A DNA stretch of 64,000 nt from Streptomyces atratus. GTDB taxonomy: Bacteria > Actinomycetota > Actinomycetes > Streptomycetales > Streptomycetaceae. The notes under the pieces are model-generated. The model was not told the DNA's origin, did no database searches, and saw only the letters and a program-made list of their open reading frames with translations. Within the stretch, counting starts at the first letter, position 1; every line of letters starts with the position of its first letter. This document shows positions 39,792 to 47,799 of this stretch, one piece after another. The stretch spans positions 1 to 64,000 of the forward strand of contig NZ_FPJO01000021.1 in the NCBI RefSeq assembly GCF_900119365.1, in the 5' to 3' direction. A program made the translations under genes and the position numbers.

Positions 39792-40385
39792 ATGGTAGTG
39801 ACGCATGGAGTCGCACGAGCCCTCACCGCGAAAGCCGCGACAGTGGTGCCGGCTGTGGCAGTGGCGCTGGCTTCGACGGTGGTACTGGGGGCGGGCGCCG
39901 CGGCTGCCGCTCCCTCGGCACCTCTGCCTCCTTCGCCCCCTGCGCCCTCCCCGGCCCTTGCTTCCTCTGCGGCCCTTGCTTCCTCCGCGGCCCTTGCGCC
40001 CGAGGCCGATGTGTCGCACCACGGGCATGTCCTGCTGTGGGGCTCGGGGCTCGGGGTCCGGGTGCGGACCGAGAACCACGGCCCGTCGAGCCTCGCGGGT
40101 GTGACCGTGCGCGTGCGGACATCGGTGGCGCTCGCCGAGCGACAGGAGCTCCCGCAGAGCTGTCTGCAGACCGACCGCTGGACCGTGCTGTGCCGGACGG
40201 GCACCCTGCACGCCGATGGGGCGGAGGAGCGGCGGCTCGCCCTCGAACTGCGGCTCGCGGGGCGGCCGGACGAGGTGGTCGTACGGGTCGACACGCTGTG
40301 GAACGGCGGCGCGACCGACCGGAACCCCGGGAACGACGACCACGAGGTGCTGGCTCCGGCCACCGGGGACGAGTACGTGTTCTGA
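39792..40385 (+). CDS. hypothetical secreted protein
   Basis: A 197-residue protein. The long Ala/Val signal peptide (about 1-42) is followed by a Pro/Ala/Ser-rich stretch containing a tandem ALASSA repeat, the product of an 18-bp DNA repeat near 39955-40000. The rest (about 75-197) is a beta-rich domain (HVLLWGSGLGVRVRTENHGP, VTVRVRTSV) with two cysteines (SCLQTDRWTVLC) that can pair; it resembles a single DUF11/CARDB-like adhesion-type module. Function unknown. ATG 39792 is supported by the TATCTT box 6 nt upstream; earlier starts would spoil the signal peptide. Confidence 0.72.
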   Translation: MVVTHGVARALTAKAATVVPAVAVALASTVVLGAGAAAAAPSAPLPPSPPAPSPALASSAALASSAALAPEADVSHHGHVLLWGSGLGVRVRTENHGPSSLAGVTVRVRTSVALAERQELPQSCLQTDRWTVLCRTGTLHADGAEERRLALELRLAGRPDEVVVRVDTLWNGGATDRNPGNDDHEVLAPATGDEYVF

Positions 40386-40454
40386 GCCCGGTGTGTAATG
40401 CGGGCCTCGTGGAGGGTGATGCGGGTTTCGTGGCCGGAGCTGCGGGTCGCGTGC

Positions 40455-41921
40455 TCATCGGGTGAGGGCGGCCCGCAGGTCCGCCGGGTCGGGGTGCTCG
40501 CTCGCCCAGGCGATGTAGCCGTCGGGGCGGACGAGCAGGGTGGTGGCGCGGTCGCTCCGCCAGTGGGCGTGCACCAGCGGGGTCGGTGACGCCGGGGCTG
40601 CGGTGCCTGCGGGGGTGACGAGGACGAACGTCCCGTCGCGCAGCAGCTGGTGCAGACGGCCCTCCCGCAGGCTCAGGTCGGGGGCGCGCTTCGAGGTCAG
40701 GGGATGCGCGCCGCGCGGGGCCGGGTAGGCGATCGAGATACCGGAGACCATGCCGATGGTCTTGTCGGAGGCGGGCCGGACCGTGGACAGCACTGCGGCG
40801 GCGAGGGTTCTGACCGCCCGCCGGAGCGGGGTTCGGGCCATGGCGAGGCGGACGAGCGCGCCGCTGGAACGGAGCGCTCTCGTGCCGACCGGGTGCCGTT
40901 CGGCGTGGTAGCTGTCGAGGAGCGCCTCCGGGTCGGCCGACTGCCCCCGCAGTACGGCTGCGAGCTTCCAGGAGAGATTGGCGGCGTCCTGAAGGCCGGT
41001 GTTCATGCCCTGGCCACCCGCGGGCGAGTGGACATGGGCGGCATCCCCGGCGAGGAAGACCCGGCCGGTGCGGTAGCGCGGCACCTGGCGTTCGTCGCTG
41101 TGGAAGCGGGAGATCCAGCGGGGGTCGTGCATGCCGTAGTCGGTGCCGAGGGCGCGTCGGGTGATCTCGCGCAGCTCTTCGAGATCGACGGGGTCGGAGG
41201 GGCTGCTGTCGGTGGCCTGGTGAGCGTGGCTCCACCCCATCACGCGGTACCAGCCGTCGCCGAAGGGGGCGACGAGGGCGAAGGCGTCAACGCCGCCGCT
41301 GACCGTGAGGGTGTCGTCCGGCTCCTCGGTGAGCCGGACGTCGGCGAGGGTGATCGACCGGATCACGGACTTGCCGGGGAAGGGCAGCCCGAGCGCCTGG
41401 CGCACGGGGCTGCGCATCCCGTCGGCGCCCACGAGATAGCGGGCGGTGAGAGCGGCCCGGCTGCCGTCCGGCTCGCGCAGCTCGGCGGTGACCGATTCCG
41501 ACGCGGTGCTCTGGCGGAGCCCGGTCAGCTCCGTGTCGTACCGGAAGTGGACGCCGGCGGTGCGGGCCCGGCGCTCCAGCAGTTGCTCCACCTCGTACTG
41601 CGGGGTGATCAGCACGAAGGGGAAGCGGGTGTGCAGCCGGTCGAGGTCGAGCGAGAGCTTGCCGAAGAAGCGCAGGGAGCTGAGGGAGGTGCCCGTCTTG
41701 ATCAGCTCGTCGGCCAGGCCGCGGCTGTCGAGCAGTTCGAGCGTGCGGGCGTGCACGCCGAAGGCGCGCGTCATATTGCTCGTCCGGTGCGGGCGGCGCT
41801 CCACGAGCGTCACGGAGATGCCCTGGGCGGCGAGATCTCCCGCGAGCAACAGGCCGGTGGGGCCCGCGCCCACGACGATTACGTCGACGGTCTCGGGTGC
41901 GGTGCTCGGGGTGGTGGTCAT
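40455..41921 (-). CDS. FAD-dependent monooxygenase (PheA/TfdB family)
   Basis: A 488-residue class A flavoprotein hydroxylase. The FAD-binding motif is VIVVGAGPTGLLLAGDLAAQ, the second motif GADGMRSPVRQAL, and the third GRVFLAGDAAHVHSPAGGQG. Residues about 375-488 are the thioredoxin-like C-terminal domain common in the PheA/TfdB group. It would hydroxylate an aromatic compound with NAD(P)H; in Streptomyces such enzymes take part in antibiotic tailoring or inactivation. GGAGG lies 8 nt before the ATG at 41921. It is divergent from a TetR gene and carries the 30-bp operator 40 bp upstream, so it is probably repressed by that regulator. Confidence 0.9.
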   Translation of the reverse strand: MTTTPSTAPETVDVIVVGAGPTGLLLAGDLAAQGISVTLVERRPHRTSNMTRAFGVHARTLELLDSRGLADELIKTGTSLSSLRFFGKLSLDLDRLHTRFPFVLITPQYEVEQLLERRARTAGVHFRYDTELTGLRQSTASESVTAELREPDGSRAALTARYLVGADGMRSPVRQALGLPFPGKSVIRSITLADVRLTEEPDDTLTVSGGVDAFALVAPFGDGWYRVMGWSHAHQATDSSPSDPVDLEELREITRRALGTDYGMHDPRWISRFHSDERQVPRYRTGRVFLAGDAAHVHSPAGGQGMNTGLQDAANLSWKLAAVLRGQSADPEALLDSYHAERHPVGTRALRSSGALVRLAMARTPLRRAVRTLAAAVLSTVRPASDKTIGMVSGISIAYPAPRGAHPLTSKRAPDLSLREGRLHQLLRDGTFVLVTPAGTAAPASPTPLVHAHWRSDRATTLLVRPDGYIAWASEHPDPADLRAALTR

Positions 41922-41960
41922 GACTGCCTCCTGGACCCGTTCATCAGCTTTCACCTTCGT

Positions 41961-41990
41961 GCCAACGAGCGTTGGTCAACGCTTGTTGGC
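41961..41990. promoter_or_regulatory. 30-bp TetR-type operator
   Basis: GCCAACGAGCGTTG, a 2-nt centre, CAACGCTTGTTGGC: 14-bp arms with one mismatch, between the divergent monooxygenase and tetR genes. Related half sites (CGTTGGC at 42026-42032 and GTTGGC at 42041-42046) recur at the tetR start. It is the probable binding site of the TetR protein. Confidence 0.8.
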
Positions 41991-42033
41991 AACGGTAACT
42001 CCGGCGGAGCTGGCATGTCAACGGTCGTTGGCC

Positions 42034-42039
42034 TACATT
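42034..42039 (+). promoter_or_regulatory. -10 box TACATT of tetR
   Basis: TACATT ends 7 nt before the ATG at 42047 and lies between two TTGGC half sites, so TetR binding would cover it. Confidence 0.5.
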
Positions 42040-42046
42040 TGTTGGC

Positions 42047-42619
42047 ATGACGAAGCCCGCCACCGCGCCCCGCCGTTCGGATGCCACCAAGGCCGCGATT
42101 CTCGTAGCCGCGCGCGAGCGGTTCGCCGCCGACGGGTACGAGCGCGCCACCATCCGGGCCATCGCCCGAGACGCGAACATCGACCCGTCGATGGTCATGC
42201 GCTACTACGGCAACAAGGAGGGGCTGTTCGTCGCCGCTTCCGCGATCGATCTGCGGCTGCCCCAGCTGGGGGCGTTGCCGGGCAAGCACGTCGGTTCGGT
42301 CCTCGTCGCGCATTTCCTGGACCGCTGGGAGAACGACGACGTGCTCACGGCCATGCTCAGGGTCGGTGTCACCAACGAGGCGGGCGCGGAGCGGATGAGG
42401 GCGGTCTTCGCCGAGCAGATCGGCGCGGTCACGGCCGGCGTCTGCCCCGTTCCGGCCGAAGCGCCACACCGCGCGGCGCTCGTCGCCGCGCAGATACTCG
42501 GGATGGCGCTCACGCGCTACGTGCTGCGGTTCGGGCCCGCCGTCGAGATGCCGCGCGACGAGGTGATCGCCTGGCTCGCGCCCACCGTCCAGCGCTATCT
42601 GACCGCCGAGACGCCGTAG
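42047..42619 (+). CDS. TetR-family regulator
   Basis: A 190-residue repressor. The N-terminal HTH is AILVAARERFAADGYERATI, then RAIARDANIDPSMVMRYYGN; the C-terminal part (about 65-190) is the ligand-binding domain of the TetR_C_7-like group. No Shine-Dalgarno; TACATT lies 7 nt before the ATG. It likely represses itself and the divergent FAD monooxygenase until a substrate-like ligand binds. Confidence 0.9.
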   Translation: MTKPATAPRRSDATKAAILVAARERFAADGYERATIRAIARDANIDPSMVMRYYGNKEGLFVAASAIDLRLPQLGALPGKHVGSVLVAHFLDRWENDDVLTAMLRVGVTNEAGAERMRAVFAEQIGAVTAGVCPVPAEAPHRAALVAAQILGMALTRYVLRFGPAVEMPRDEVIAWLAPTVQRYLTAETP

Positions 42620-42682
42620 GGCCTGCCCGGCGCATCAAGGCCTGCCCGGCGGATGGCCGGGGCGGACGAGTTGTCTGCTTCG

Positions 42683-42688
42683 TACACT
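42683..42688 (+). promoter_or_regulatory. -10 box TACACT of the MarR gene
   Basis: TACACT ends 6 nt before the ATG at 42695; no Shine-Dalgarno. Confidence 0.45.
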
Positions 42689-42694
42689 CTCTGC

Positions 42695-43237
42695 ATGTCG
42701 CAGAAGTCCCAGCCCCGCCGTAGTGCGCTGATGGCCGAGCTGACCGTCGAGTCACGCCGCTACATGGCCGCGTACGCGCTCTTCAACCAGGCCGTCGCGG
42801 ACCACCTGCGGCTCCACCCGACCGACCTGCAGTGCCTCAACCTGCTCGGCCTGGAGACGGCCCCGGTCACCACGGGCCGCATCGCGGAGCTGACCGGGCT
42901 GACCACGGGGTCGGCGACCCGGCTGGTCGACCGGCTGGAGCGGGGCGGGTACGTGACGCGCGAGCGTGACACCGTCGACCGGCGGCGGGTGCTCGTCGCG
43001 ACCGTGCCGGAGCGGATGGCGGAGATCGGCGCGGTGTGGGAGTGGCTGAACGGGGCGTGGGCGGCGATGTTCGAGGCGTACGACGACAACGAAGTGGCCC
43101 TGCTCATCACCCACATGCGGCGGACGGTCGAACTGAGCGCGTTGCAGGTCGAGGCGTTGCGGGAGGCCGGTGACGCGACCGCCGCGGGCGATGCGACGGC
43201 CGCCGGGCCTTCGGGCACCGGCCCCGGGCGGAGCTGA
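42695..43237 (+). CDS. MarR-family regulator
   Basis: A 180-residue winged-helix protein. Helix 1 AAYALFNQAVADHLRLHPTD, recognition region TGRIAELTGLTTGSATRLVD and the wing RLERGGYVTRERDTVDRRRV (D-x-R-x-x) are typical of MarR. The C-terminus ends with a low-complexity GDATAAG repeat. The target is unknown; the neighbouring genes are either a separate TetR unit or a nuclease-type gene on the other strand. Confidence 0.9.
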   Translation: MSQKSQPRRSALMAELTVESRRYMAAYALFNQAVADHLRLHPTDLQCLNLLGLETAPVTTGRIAELTGLTTGSATRLVDRLERGGYVTRERDTVDRRRVLVATVPERMAEIGAVWEWLNGAWAAMFEAYDDNEVALLITHMRRTVELSALQVEALREAGDATAAGDATAAGPSGTGPGRS

Positions 43238-43258
43238 CGCCGTACCGCCTCCCCGGGC

Positions 43259-44002
43259 CTACGCCCCGTCCGCCGGTGCGGGCGCGAATTCGTGGAGCGC
43301 CTTGGTGACGATCGCTTCCAGATGGGAGTGGTGGGCGCCCCGCCAGTAGACGCGGTCGCACTCCGTGCACTGCGCGAAGACGTCGTACGAGCGCCGGGTG
43401 CCGTGCTCCAGGTGGTCGCTGACCGAGTCCTTGTCGGCCGTTCTCAGCGGGCCGTTGCAGGCGGTGCACCTGGTCCAGGGGGCGAGGTGCGGGGCGAACC
43501 GGCCCAGCACGTCGCGGAGTTGGTCCTCCGGGCGGTCGCTGTAGACGTACGCCCCGGCCCAGATCTCCCGGCGGTGCAGCAGCCCGCGGTCCCGCGAGAG
43601 CAGTACGCGCCGCTCGTCCGCCGACCGGGTGGCCAGCGCGGGATCGCCGATGTCCTCGCTCTCGTACGCCGCGTCCACGCCCAGCAGCCGCAGCCGCCGG
43701 GCCAGCGTGCCGAGGTGGACGTCGAGCAGGAACCGCAGCGGCGCACCCGGGACGTGCTGAGGGCGCTCCACGGCCCGTACCTCGACCAGTTCGCCGTCAC
43801 CCGGGATGTGCGAGACGGGTGCGGGGCGGCCGTCGACCAGGATCTGTCCGGCCTCGGTGAGCGGGATGCCGAGCGACTCCACGACATGGCCGAGGGTGGA
43901 GGCGCCGTCGGTGATCACGGCCGTGCGTCCCCGGCGGCGTTCATGCGTGACGAAGAGCCGCAGCTCGGGGGCGACTTCGAGGTGGATCTCCGGTCCGTTC
44001 AC
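43259..44002 (-). CDS. Mut7-C RNase domain protein with ubiquitin-like N-terminus
   Basis: A 247-residue protein. The first ~80 residues form a ubiquitin-like (MoaD/ThiS-type) beta-grasp (EIHLEVAPELRLFVTHERR, ILVDGRPAPV). The Mut7-C domain covers about 85-240: RFLLDVHLGTLARRLRLLGV and VLLSRDRGLL are PIN-fold segments with acidic residues, and a zinc ribbon is formed by CTAC and CTEC. Mut7-C proteins are predicted RNases; the fusion with a ubiquitin-like domain is a known actinobacterial arrangement. GTG 44002 is the start used. Confidence 0.9.
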   Translation of the reverse strand: MNGPEIHLEVAPELRLFVTHERRRGRTAVITDGASTLGHVVESLGIPLTEAGQILVDGRPAPVSHIPGDGELVEVRAVERPQHVPGAPLRFLLDVHLGTLARRLRLLGVDAAYESEDIGDPALATRSADERRVLLSRDRGLLHRREIWAGAYVYSDRPEDQLRDVLGRFAPHLAPWTRCTACNGPLRTADKDSVSDHLEHGTRRSYDVFAQCTECDRVYWRGAHHSHLEAIVTKALHEFAPAPADGA

Positions 44003-44065
44003 CCCGTCAGGATGTCATCGGCCGGGGTGTGTCGGCCAGGGGGTTTCGATCGACCGCGTGCGCGG

Positions 44066-44920
44066 TCAGGGGCGGAAGGCGGCGGCGTGCTCCTCGGCCC
44101 AGGCGGCGAAGGTGCGGGCCGGGTGGCCGGTCAGCTTCTCGATGTCGCCGGTCACCTCGTCCGGGGAGCCGTCCGTGGCGGCCGCGTACGCGAGCAGCGC
44201 ATCGGCGATCGGCTCGGGCAGATGGGCGGCCATGGACTCCTTCCAGGCCGCCCCGGACACGGTGTTGACGGTGATGGGGCGCCCGCTCGCCGCCGCCAGC
44301 AGGCCGACCTGTTCGGCGGCGGTCAGCGATTCGGGGCCGGTCAGGTGGTATGCCGCGCCCCGCAGGCGGGGGTCGGTGAGAACGGCGAGGGCGGCCTCGG
44401 CGATGTCCGCTCCGTCGATGGGGCTGCTGTAGCTGTTGGGGTAGGGGAGGTCGACGGAGCCGTGGGCCCGTACCGACTGTGCCCACTGGTACGCGTTGCT
44501 GGCGAAGGCCCCCGGGCGGAGCAGCGTCGTGGTGAGGGGCGAGGCGGCCAGGGCCTGCTCCACCGCGCGGTGGGAGGCGGCGATCGGGTTGTCCCCGGCG
44601 TCCGGGTCGAGGACCGAGCTGGACGAGAGCAGCACGATGTGGCCGACCCCGGCGGTCTCGGCGGCAGCGAGGAAGGCGTCGATGCCGGACGGTTCGGCGT
44701 AGAGGAAGACGGAGTCGATGCCGTCGAGAGCGGCCGCGAAGGTGGCCGGATCGCCGAGATCGCAGGCCACGACCGGTACGCCGGCGGGCAGTGCGGTGTC
44801 CGTGGCGGCGAGGTCTTCGGGCTTGCGCGAGGCCGCGCGGACGGTGTGGCCGTCGCGGTGCAGCAGCGGGACGAGCGTGGCGCCGATACGGCCGCGGCAT
44901 CCGGTGACGAGCGTGTGCAT
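44066..44920 (-). CDS. NmrA-like NAD(P)H-binding protein
   Basis: A 284-residue atypical SDR. HTLVTGCRGRIGATLVPLL is the Rossmann glycine motif, AASRKPEDL the second strand end that selects NADP, and IVLLSSSSVL the fourth strand. The usual YxxxK is not present (HRAVEQAL lies at that place), as in NmrA and QOR2-type proteins. The C-terminal half binds the substrate or senses cofactor. The upstream region has a GC-rich imperfect palindrome around 44950-44975 (CTGCGC...GCGCAG), a possible operator. Confidence 0.87.
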   Translation of the reverse strand: MHTLVTGCRGRIGATLVPLLHRDGHTVRAASRKPEDLAATDTALPAGVPVVACDLGDPATFAAALDGIDSVFLYAEPSGIDAFLAAAETAGVGHIVLLSSSSVLDPDAGDNPIAASHRAVEQALAASPLTTTLLRPGAFASNAYQWAQSVRAHGSVDLPYPNSYSSPIDGADIAEAALAVLTDPRLRGAAYHLTGPESLTAAEQVGLLAAASGRPITVNTVSGAAWKESMAAHLPEPIADALLAYAAATDGSPDEVTGDIEKLTGHPARTFAAWAEEHAAAFRP

Positions 44921-45077
44921 GACGGAGGAACCTCTCCTCTGAAGATATGGCTGCGCTGCGCATAAGTTGCGCCGCGCAGATAAATATCCCGGAGGAGTGC
45001 CCGACCGTCAAACGTTTTCGGCAGGCGGCAACGAAGGCGGCAACGCAGGCGCCGACGGGGCGGGGGCGGGGCGCCTC

Positions 45078-45083
45078 TACAGT
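45078..45083 (+). promoter_or_regulatory. -10 box TACAGT of the GNAT gene
   Basis: TACAGT ends 6 nt before the ATG at 45090; no Shine-Dalgarno. Confidence 0.45.
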
Positions 45084-45089
45084 TCCCAC

Positions 45090-45527
45090 ATGAAGATCAC
45101 CGACCTCGGACCCGGCGACGCCAGACTGGCCGACGACCTGCTTCCCGTCCTGCGTGAACTCCGACCCCACCTCACCGAGGACCTCTTCCGGGAGGTGTAC
45201 GAGCGGGGGTACGGGCAGGGCCTGCGGTTCAGCGCCGCCTACGACGACCGGGGCGTCTGCGTGGGCGCGGCCGGGTGGCGCGTCATCGACAACACCAGCC
45301 AGATCCGGATGCTGTACGTCGACGACCTGGTCACCGCCGAGGGCGCCCGCTCCACCGGGGTCGGCCGGAGGCTCCTCGGGCATCTGGAGGACCGGGCCAG
45401 GGAGGCGGGCTGTCTCCACCTCAGCCTGGACTCGGGCACGCACCGCACCGATGCCCACCGCTTCTATCTGCGGGAGCGGCTGGACATCGTCGCGTTCAAC
45501 TTCGACAAGGCCCTCGGCTCGGACTGA
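45090..45527 (+). CDS. GNAT-family N-acetyltransferase
   Basis: A 145-residue acetyltransferase. The acetyl-CoA site is seen as DDLVTAEGARSTGVGRRLLG (R/Q-x-x-G-x-G/A), with LSLDSGTHRTDAHRFYLR as motif B. The acceptor is unknown. ATG 45090 is chosen as TACAGT lies 6 nt before it. It is convergent with the AraC gene (38-bp gap). Confidence 0.9.
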   Translation: MKITDLGPGDARLADDLLPVLRELRPHLTEDLFREVYERGYGQGLRFSAAYDDRGVCVGAAGWRVIDNTSQIRMLYVDDLVTAEGARSTGVGRRLLGHLEDRAREAGCLHLSLDSGTHRTDAHRFYLRERLDIVAFNFDKALGSD

Positions 45528-45565
45528 GCGCCGACGACCGGACCCGGTCGGCCCCGGCCGGGCGC

Positions 45566-46366
45566 TCAGCGCGGCGCGAACGCCGTCGGGGGTACGCCGA
45601 CCGTGGCCGTGAAGTCCCTGGTCAGGTGGGCCTGGTCGCTGTAGCCGAGCTCCGCCGCGAGCGCCGCCCAGTCCACCTGCCGGTCCGACTCGGCCCGCTC
45701 CAGCGCCTCGTGGATGCGGTAGCGGAGGATGACCCACTTGGGGCCGACGCCTACGTACGTGGCGAAGAGCCGCTGGAGCGAGCGCGACGACACCCCTTCC
45801 ATGCGGGCGAGTTCGCCGACGCGGCGCACCGTGCGGTCCGTGCGCACCAGGTCGACCAGTGCCATCGCGCGCTCGGCCTGCGGGTCCGGCCCCGAGGCCA
45901 GCGCCAGCAGGTACGCGTCGAGCGCCGCCACCCGCGCGTCCTCGTCCGCCGGGCCGAGCACGTCCGACGGCGGGGCGGGCGAGGCGAACACGTCGTCGGC
46001 CGGAAGCCGCCGCCCGGTCCACTGCGAGACCGGCCGGTCCGGTGCGAACGGCCGGAAGCCGCCGGGCCGGAACTGCACCCCGCAGACCCGGCCCCGGCCC
46101 GCCAGCTTCTGCGTGAAGAGATCGAGCCCGATGCCCGAGACCTCCGCGAAATCGGCCTCGTCCCCGTACCGCTGGAAGACCAGGTTCACCGACGGGTGCG
46201 GCACCAGGTGGGAGGCGTACGGCTGGGGCAGGTCCCAGTCGATCAGCCAGTAGTGCTCCAGGTACGGCCGCAGCCCGGCGGCGGGTTCACGGCGGCGGAA
46301 ACGTACCTGGGCGAAGAGCTCGGGGGCGTCGACGATGCCCCGGGTGTCGCGTCGAGGACCGGCCAT
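45566..46366 (-). CDS. AraC-family regulator (DUF6597-type sensor domain)
   Basis: A 266-residue regulator. The N-terminal half (LRPYLEHYWLIDWDLPQPYA, LVPHPSVNLVFQ) is a cupin-like sensor; the C-terminal ~100 residues have the two HTHs (VGELARMEGVSSRSLQRLF, and WAALAAELGYSDQAHLTRDF). The Y-S-D-Q-A-H-L-T-R-D-F signature is canonical. ATG 46366 is supported by TAGGAT 7 nt upstream (leaderless). Confidence 0.92.
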   Translation of the reverse strand: MAGPRRDTRGIVDAPELFAQVRFRRREPAAGLRPYLEHYWLIDWDLPQPYASHLVPHPSVNLVFQRYGDEADFAEVSGIGLDLFTQKLAGRGRVCGVQFRPGGFRPFAPDRPVSQWTGRRLPADDVFASPAPPSDVLGPADEDARVAALDAYLLALASGPDPQAERAMALVDLVRTDRTVRRVGELARMEGVSSRSLQRLFATYVGVGPKWVILRYRIHEALERAESDRQVDWAALAAELGYSDQAHLTRDFTATVGVPPTAFAPR

Positions 46367-46373
46367 GACGGCG

Positions 46374-46379
46374 ATCCTA
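46374..46379 (-). promoter_or_regulatory. -10 box TAGGAT of the AraC gene
   Basis: On the minus strand TAGGAT ends 7 nt before the ATG at 46366. Confidence 0.4.
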
Positions 46380-46514
46380 TGGCGCGGGGTCCACCGGCGC
46401 GGGCGCCTGGGACGGACGGCCGGAGGGCGGGGGGCCGGTTGTCCCCGGGGGGTCGTAGAGGCGGTCCAGCCTCGTGTACGCGCCGTCGACGACGTCCTCG
46501 GCGTCCGCCGGCAT
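46377..46514 (-). CDS. possible 45-residue peptide
   Basis: An open frame from ATG 46514 beginning MPADAEDVVDGAYTRLDRLY and ending in a Pro-rich tail. It lies between the propeller gene and the AraC gene, on their strand. There is no ribosome-binding site and no family is recognised, so it may be only chance coding capacity in G+C-rich DNA. Confidence 0.22.
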   Translation of the reverse strand: MPADAEDVVDGAYTRLDRLYDPPGTTGPPPSGRPSQAPAPVDPAP

Positions 46515-46569
46515 CGCGCGCTCGGCCGGCCGGGCCGCCCGGTACGGGTGCGAGGAGGGCGGCGCCGGG

Positions 46570-47706
46570 CTACCGGCTCCACACATGCAGTGCGTCGCCC
46601 GCCTCCGACACCGTGTACCAGGTGCCGTCACCGAGGGCCGTGGGCGCGCCGGAGACCGGGAACGGGTACGTGAGCTGCGCGGTCAGCCGCATCCGCGCCC
46701 CGGCCGTGCTCACCAGCCAGTGGCGCGCCTCGCCGTACTCCTCGTCCCGCTCCGACGTACCGGCGACGACGGTCTCCTCGTCGAGGAAGCCGCACGCGTA
46801 GTCCCAGAGCGTCTCGTCGGCGTCCTGGTCGTCGGGATCGGCCCCGGGGTGGCGGGGGACGGTGTGCTCGGTGTCGAGTTCGGACAGTACGGAACCGTCG
46901 TCGGCCCGGTGCACGCCGAGGGTCTCCTCGTAATGAGTCACCGTCAGGAAGCGGTCGCCGGAGGGGCTCACATCCGTCAGGATCCGCTCGTCGTCGCAGA
47001 ACCGCTCGACGGAGAGCTTCTCGCCGTCCCATCTGCCCCACAGCATCGGCACCCCGTCCTGCCCCTCGCCGACGCACAGCCCCATCCGGGCGGGGTCGGG
47101 GTGCGGGAAGTGGTCCGATCCGACCGCCGCGGTCTCCGCCTCCGCCCGGCCCAGCACCCGTCCGTCGGCGGCGTCGAGGACCAGCCACTCGTCCAGCGCC
47201 TCCGGATCGGGTCCGAACGCGGCGACCGGGCCGCGGACATGGGCCCACACGAGGTTTCCGTCCGCGGAGAACACGGCCGAGCCGCTGTCCGCGTAGAGAT
47301 GGCGGCGGTCGGTCGCGTACTCCTCGTACGTGGTGTGGAGGGTGCGGCAGCTGCCCTCCCAGCAGCCGTGCCGGACCTCCCAGCGCACCGTCCCCGTCCG
47401 GTCCACGGCGCGCACCGCGTGCACCCCGGCGAAGACCGCGAGGCCGCCGTCCGGGGCCACCGTGCAGGTGCCGAAGCGGCGGGGCCAGGGCGCGGGGAAG
47501 CGGACCGCCGCCGCGTCCGGGGAATCGGGGTCGACGGCGGCCAGCTCGGTGTCACCGTGCTGGACGAGCAGGCGCCGGTTGCCTGCTGACCGCCCGTCAC
47601 CGGGCGTGGGCCACCGCAGGAGATCCGGGGCGTCAGCCGCGTCCCGTACACGGTCCAGTGGTGCGGTGAGTGTGGTGACAAGGCGTGCGACGGCGGCATC
47701 GGCCAT
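46570..47706 (-). CDS. hypothetical beta-propeller-like protein
   Basis: A 378-residue cytosolic protein without signal peptide. Repeating strands with VAPDGGLAVFAGVHAVRAVD, SGSAVFSADGNLVWAHVRG and VSPSGDRFLTVTHYEETLGV resemble WD40/PQQ-like blades (about 6-7). No catalytic motif is seen. ATG 47706 is chosen, with GGAGGG about 10 nt before it. The role is unknown; such proteins often serve as scaffolds. Confidence 0.75.
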   Translation of the reverse strand: MADAAVARLVTTLTAPLDRVRDAADAPDLLRWPTPGDGRSAGNRRLLVQHGDTELAAVDPDSPDAAAVRFPAPWPRRFGTCTVAPDGGLAVFAGVHAVRAVDRTGTVRWEVRHGCWEGSCRTLHTTYEEYATDRRHLYADSGSAVFSADGNLVWAHVRGPVAAFGPDPEALDEWLVLDAADGRVLGRAEAETAAVGSDHFPHPDPARMGLCVGEGQDGVPMLWGRWDGEKLSVERFCDDERILTDVSPSGDRFLTVTHYEETLGVHRADDGSVLSELDTEHTVPRHPGADPDDQDADETLWDYACGFLDEETVVAGTSERDEEYGEARHWLVSTAGARMRLTAQLTYPFPVSGAPTALGDGTWYTVSEAGDALHVWSR

Positions 47707-47799
47707 GTGGGCGGGCCCTCCCCCTCGTGCGTGAGTGCAGCGACTCGAACGTGAGTGCATCGGTACGAGGAGAACCGTACGGCCGCGGCCCGACGCGCA

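Noticed and set aside
44940..44990. GC-rich palindrome upstream of the NmrA-like gene as a firm operator
   Set aside because: The CTGCGC/GCGCAG arms are short and such symmetry is frequent at this G+C content; mentioned only in the gene entry.
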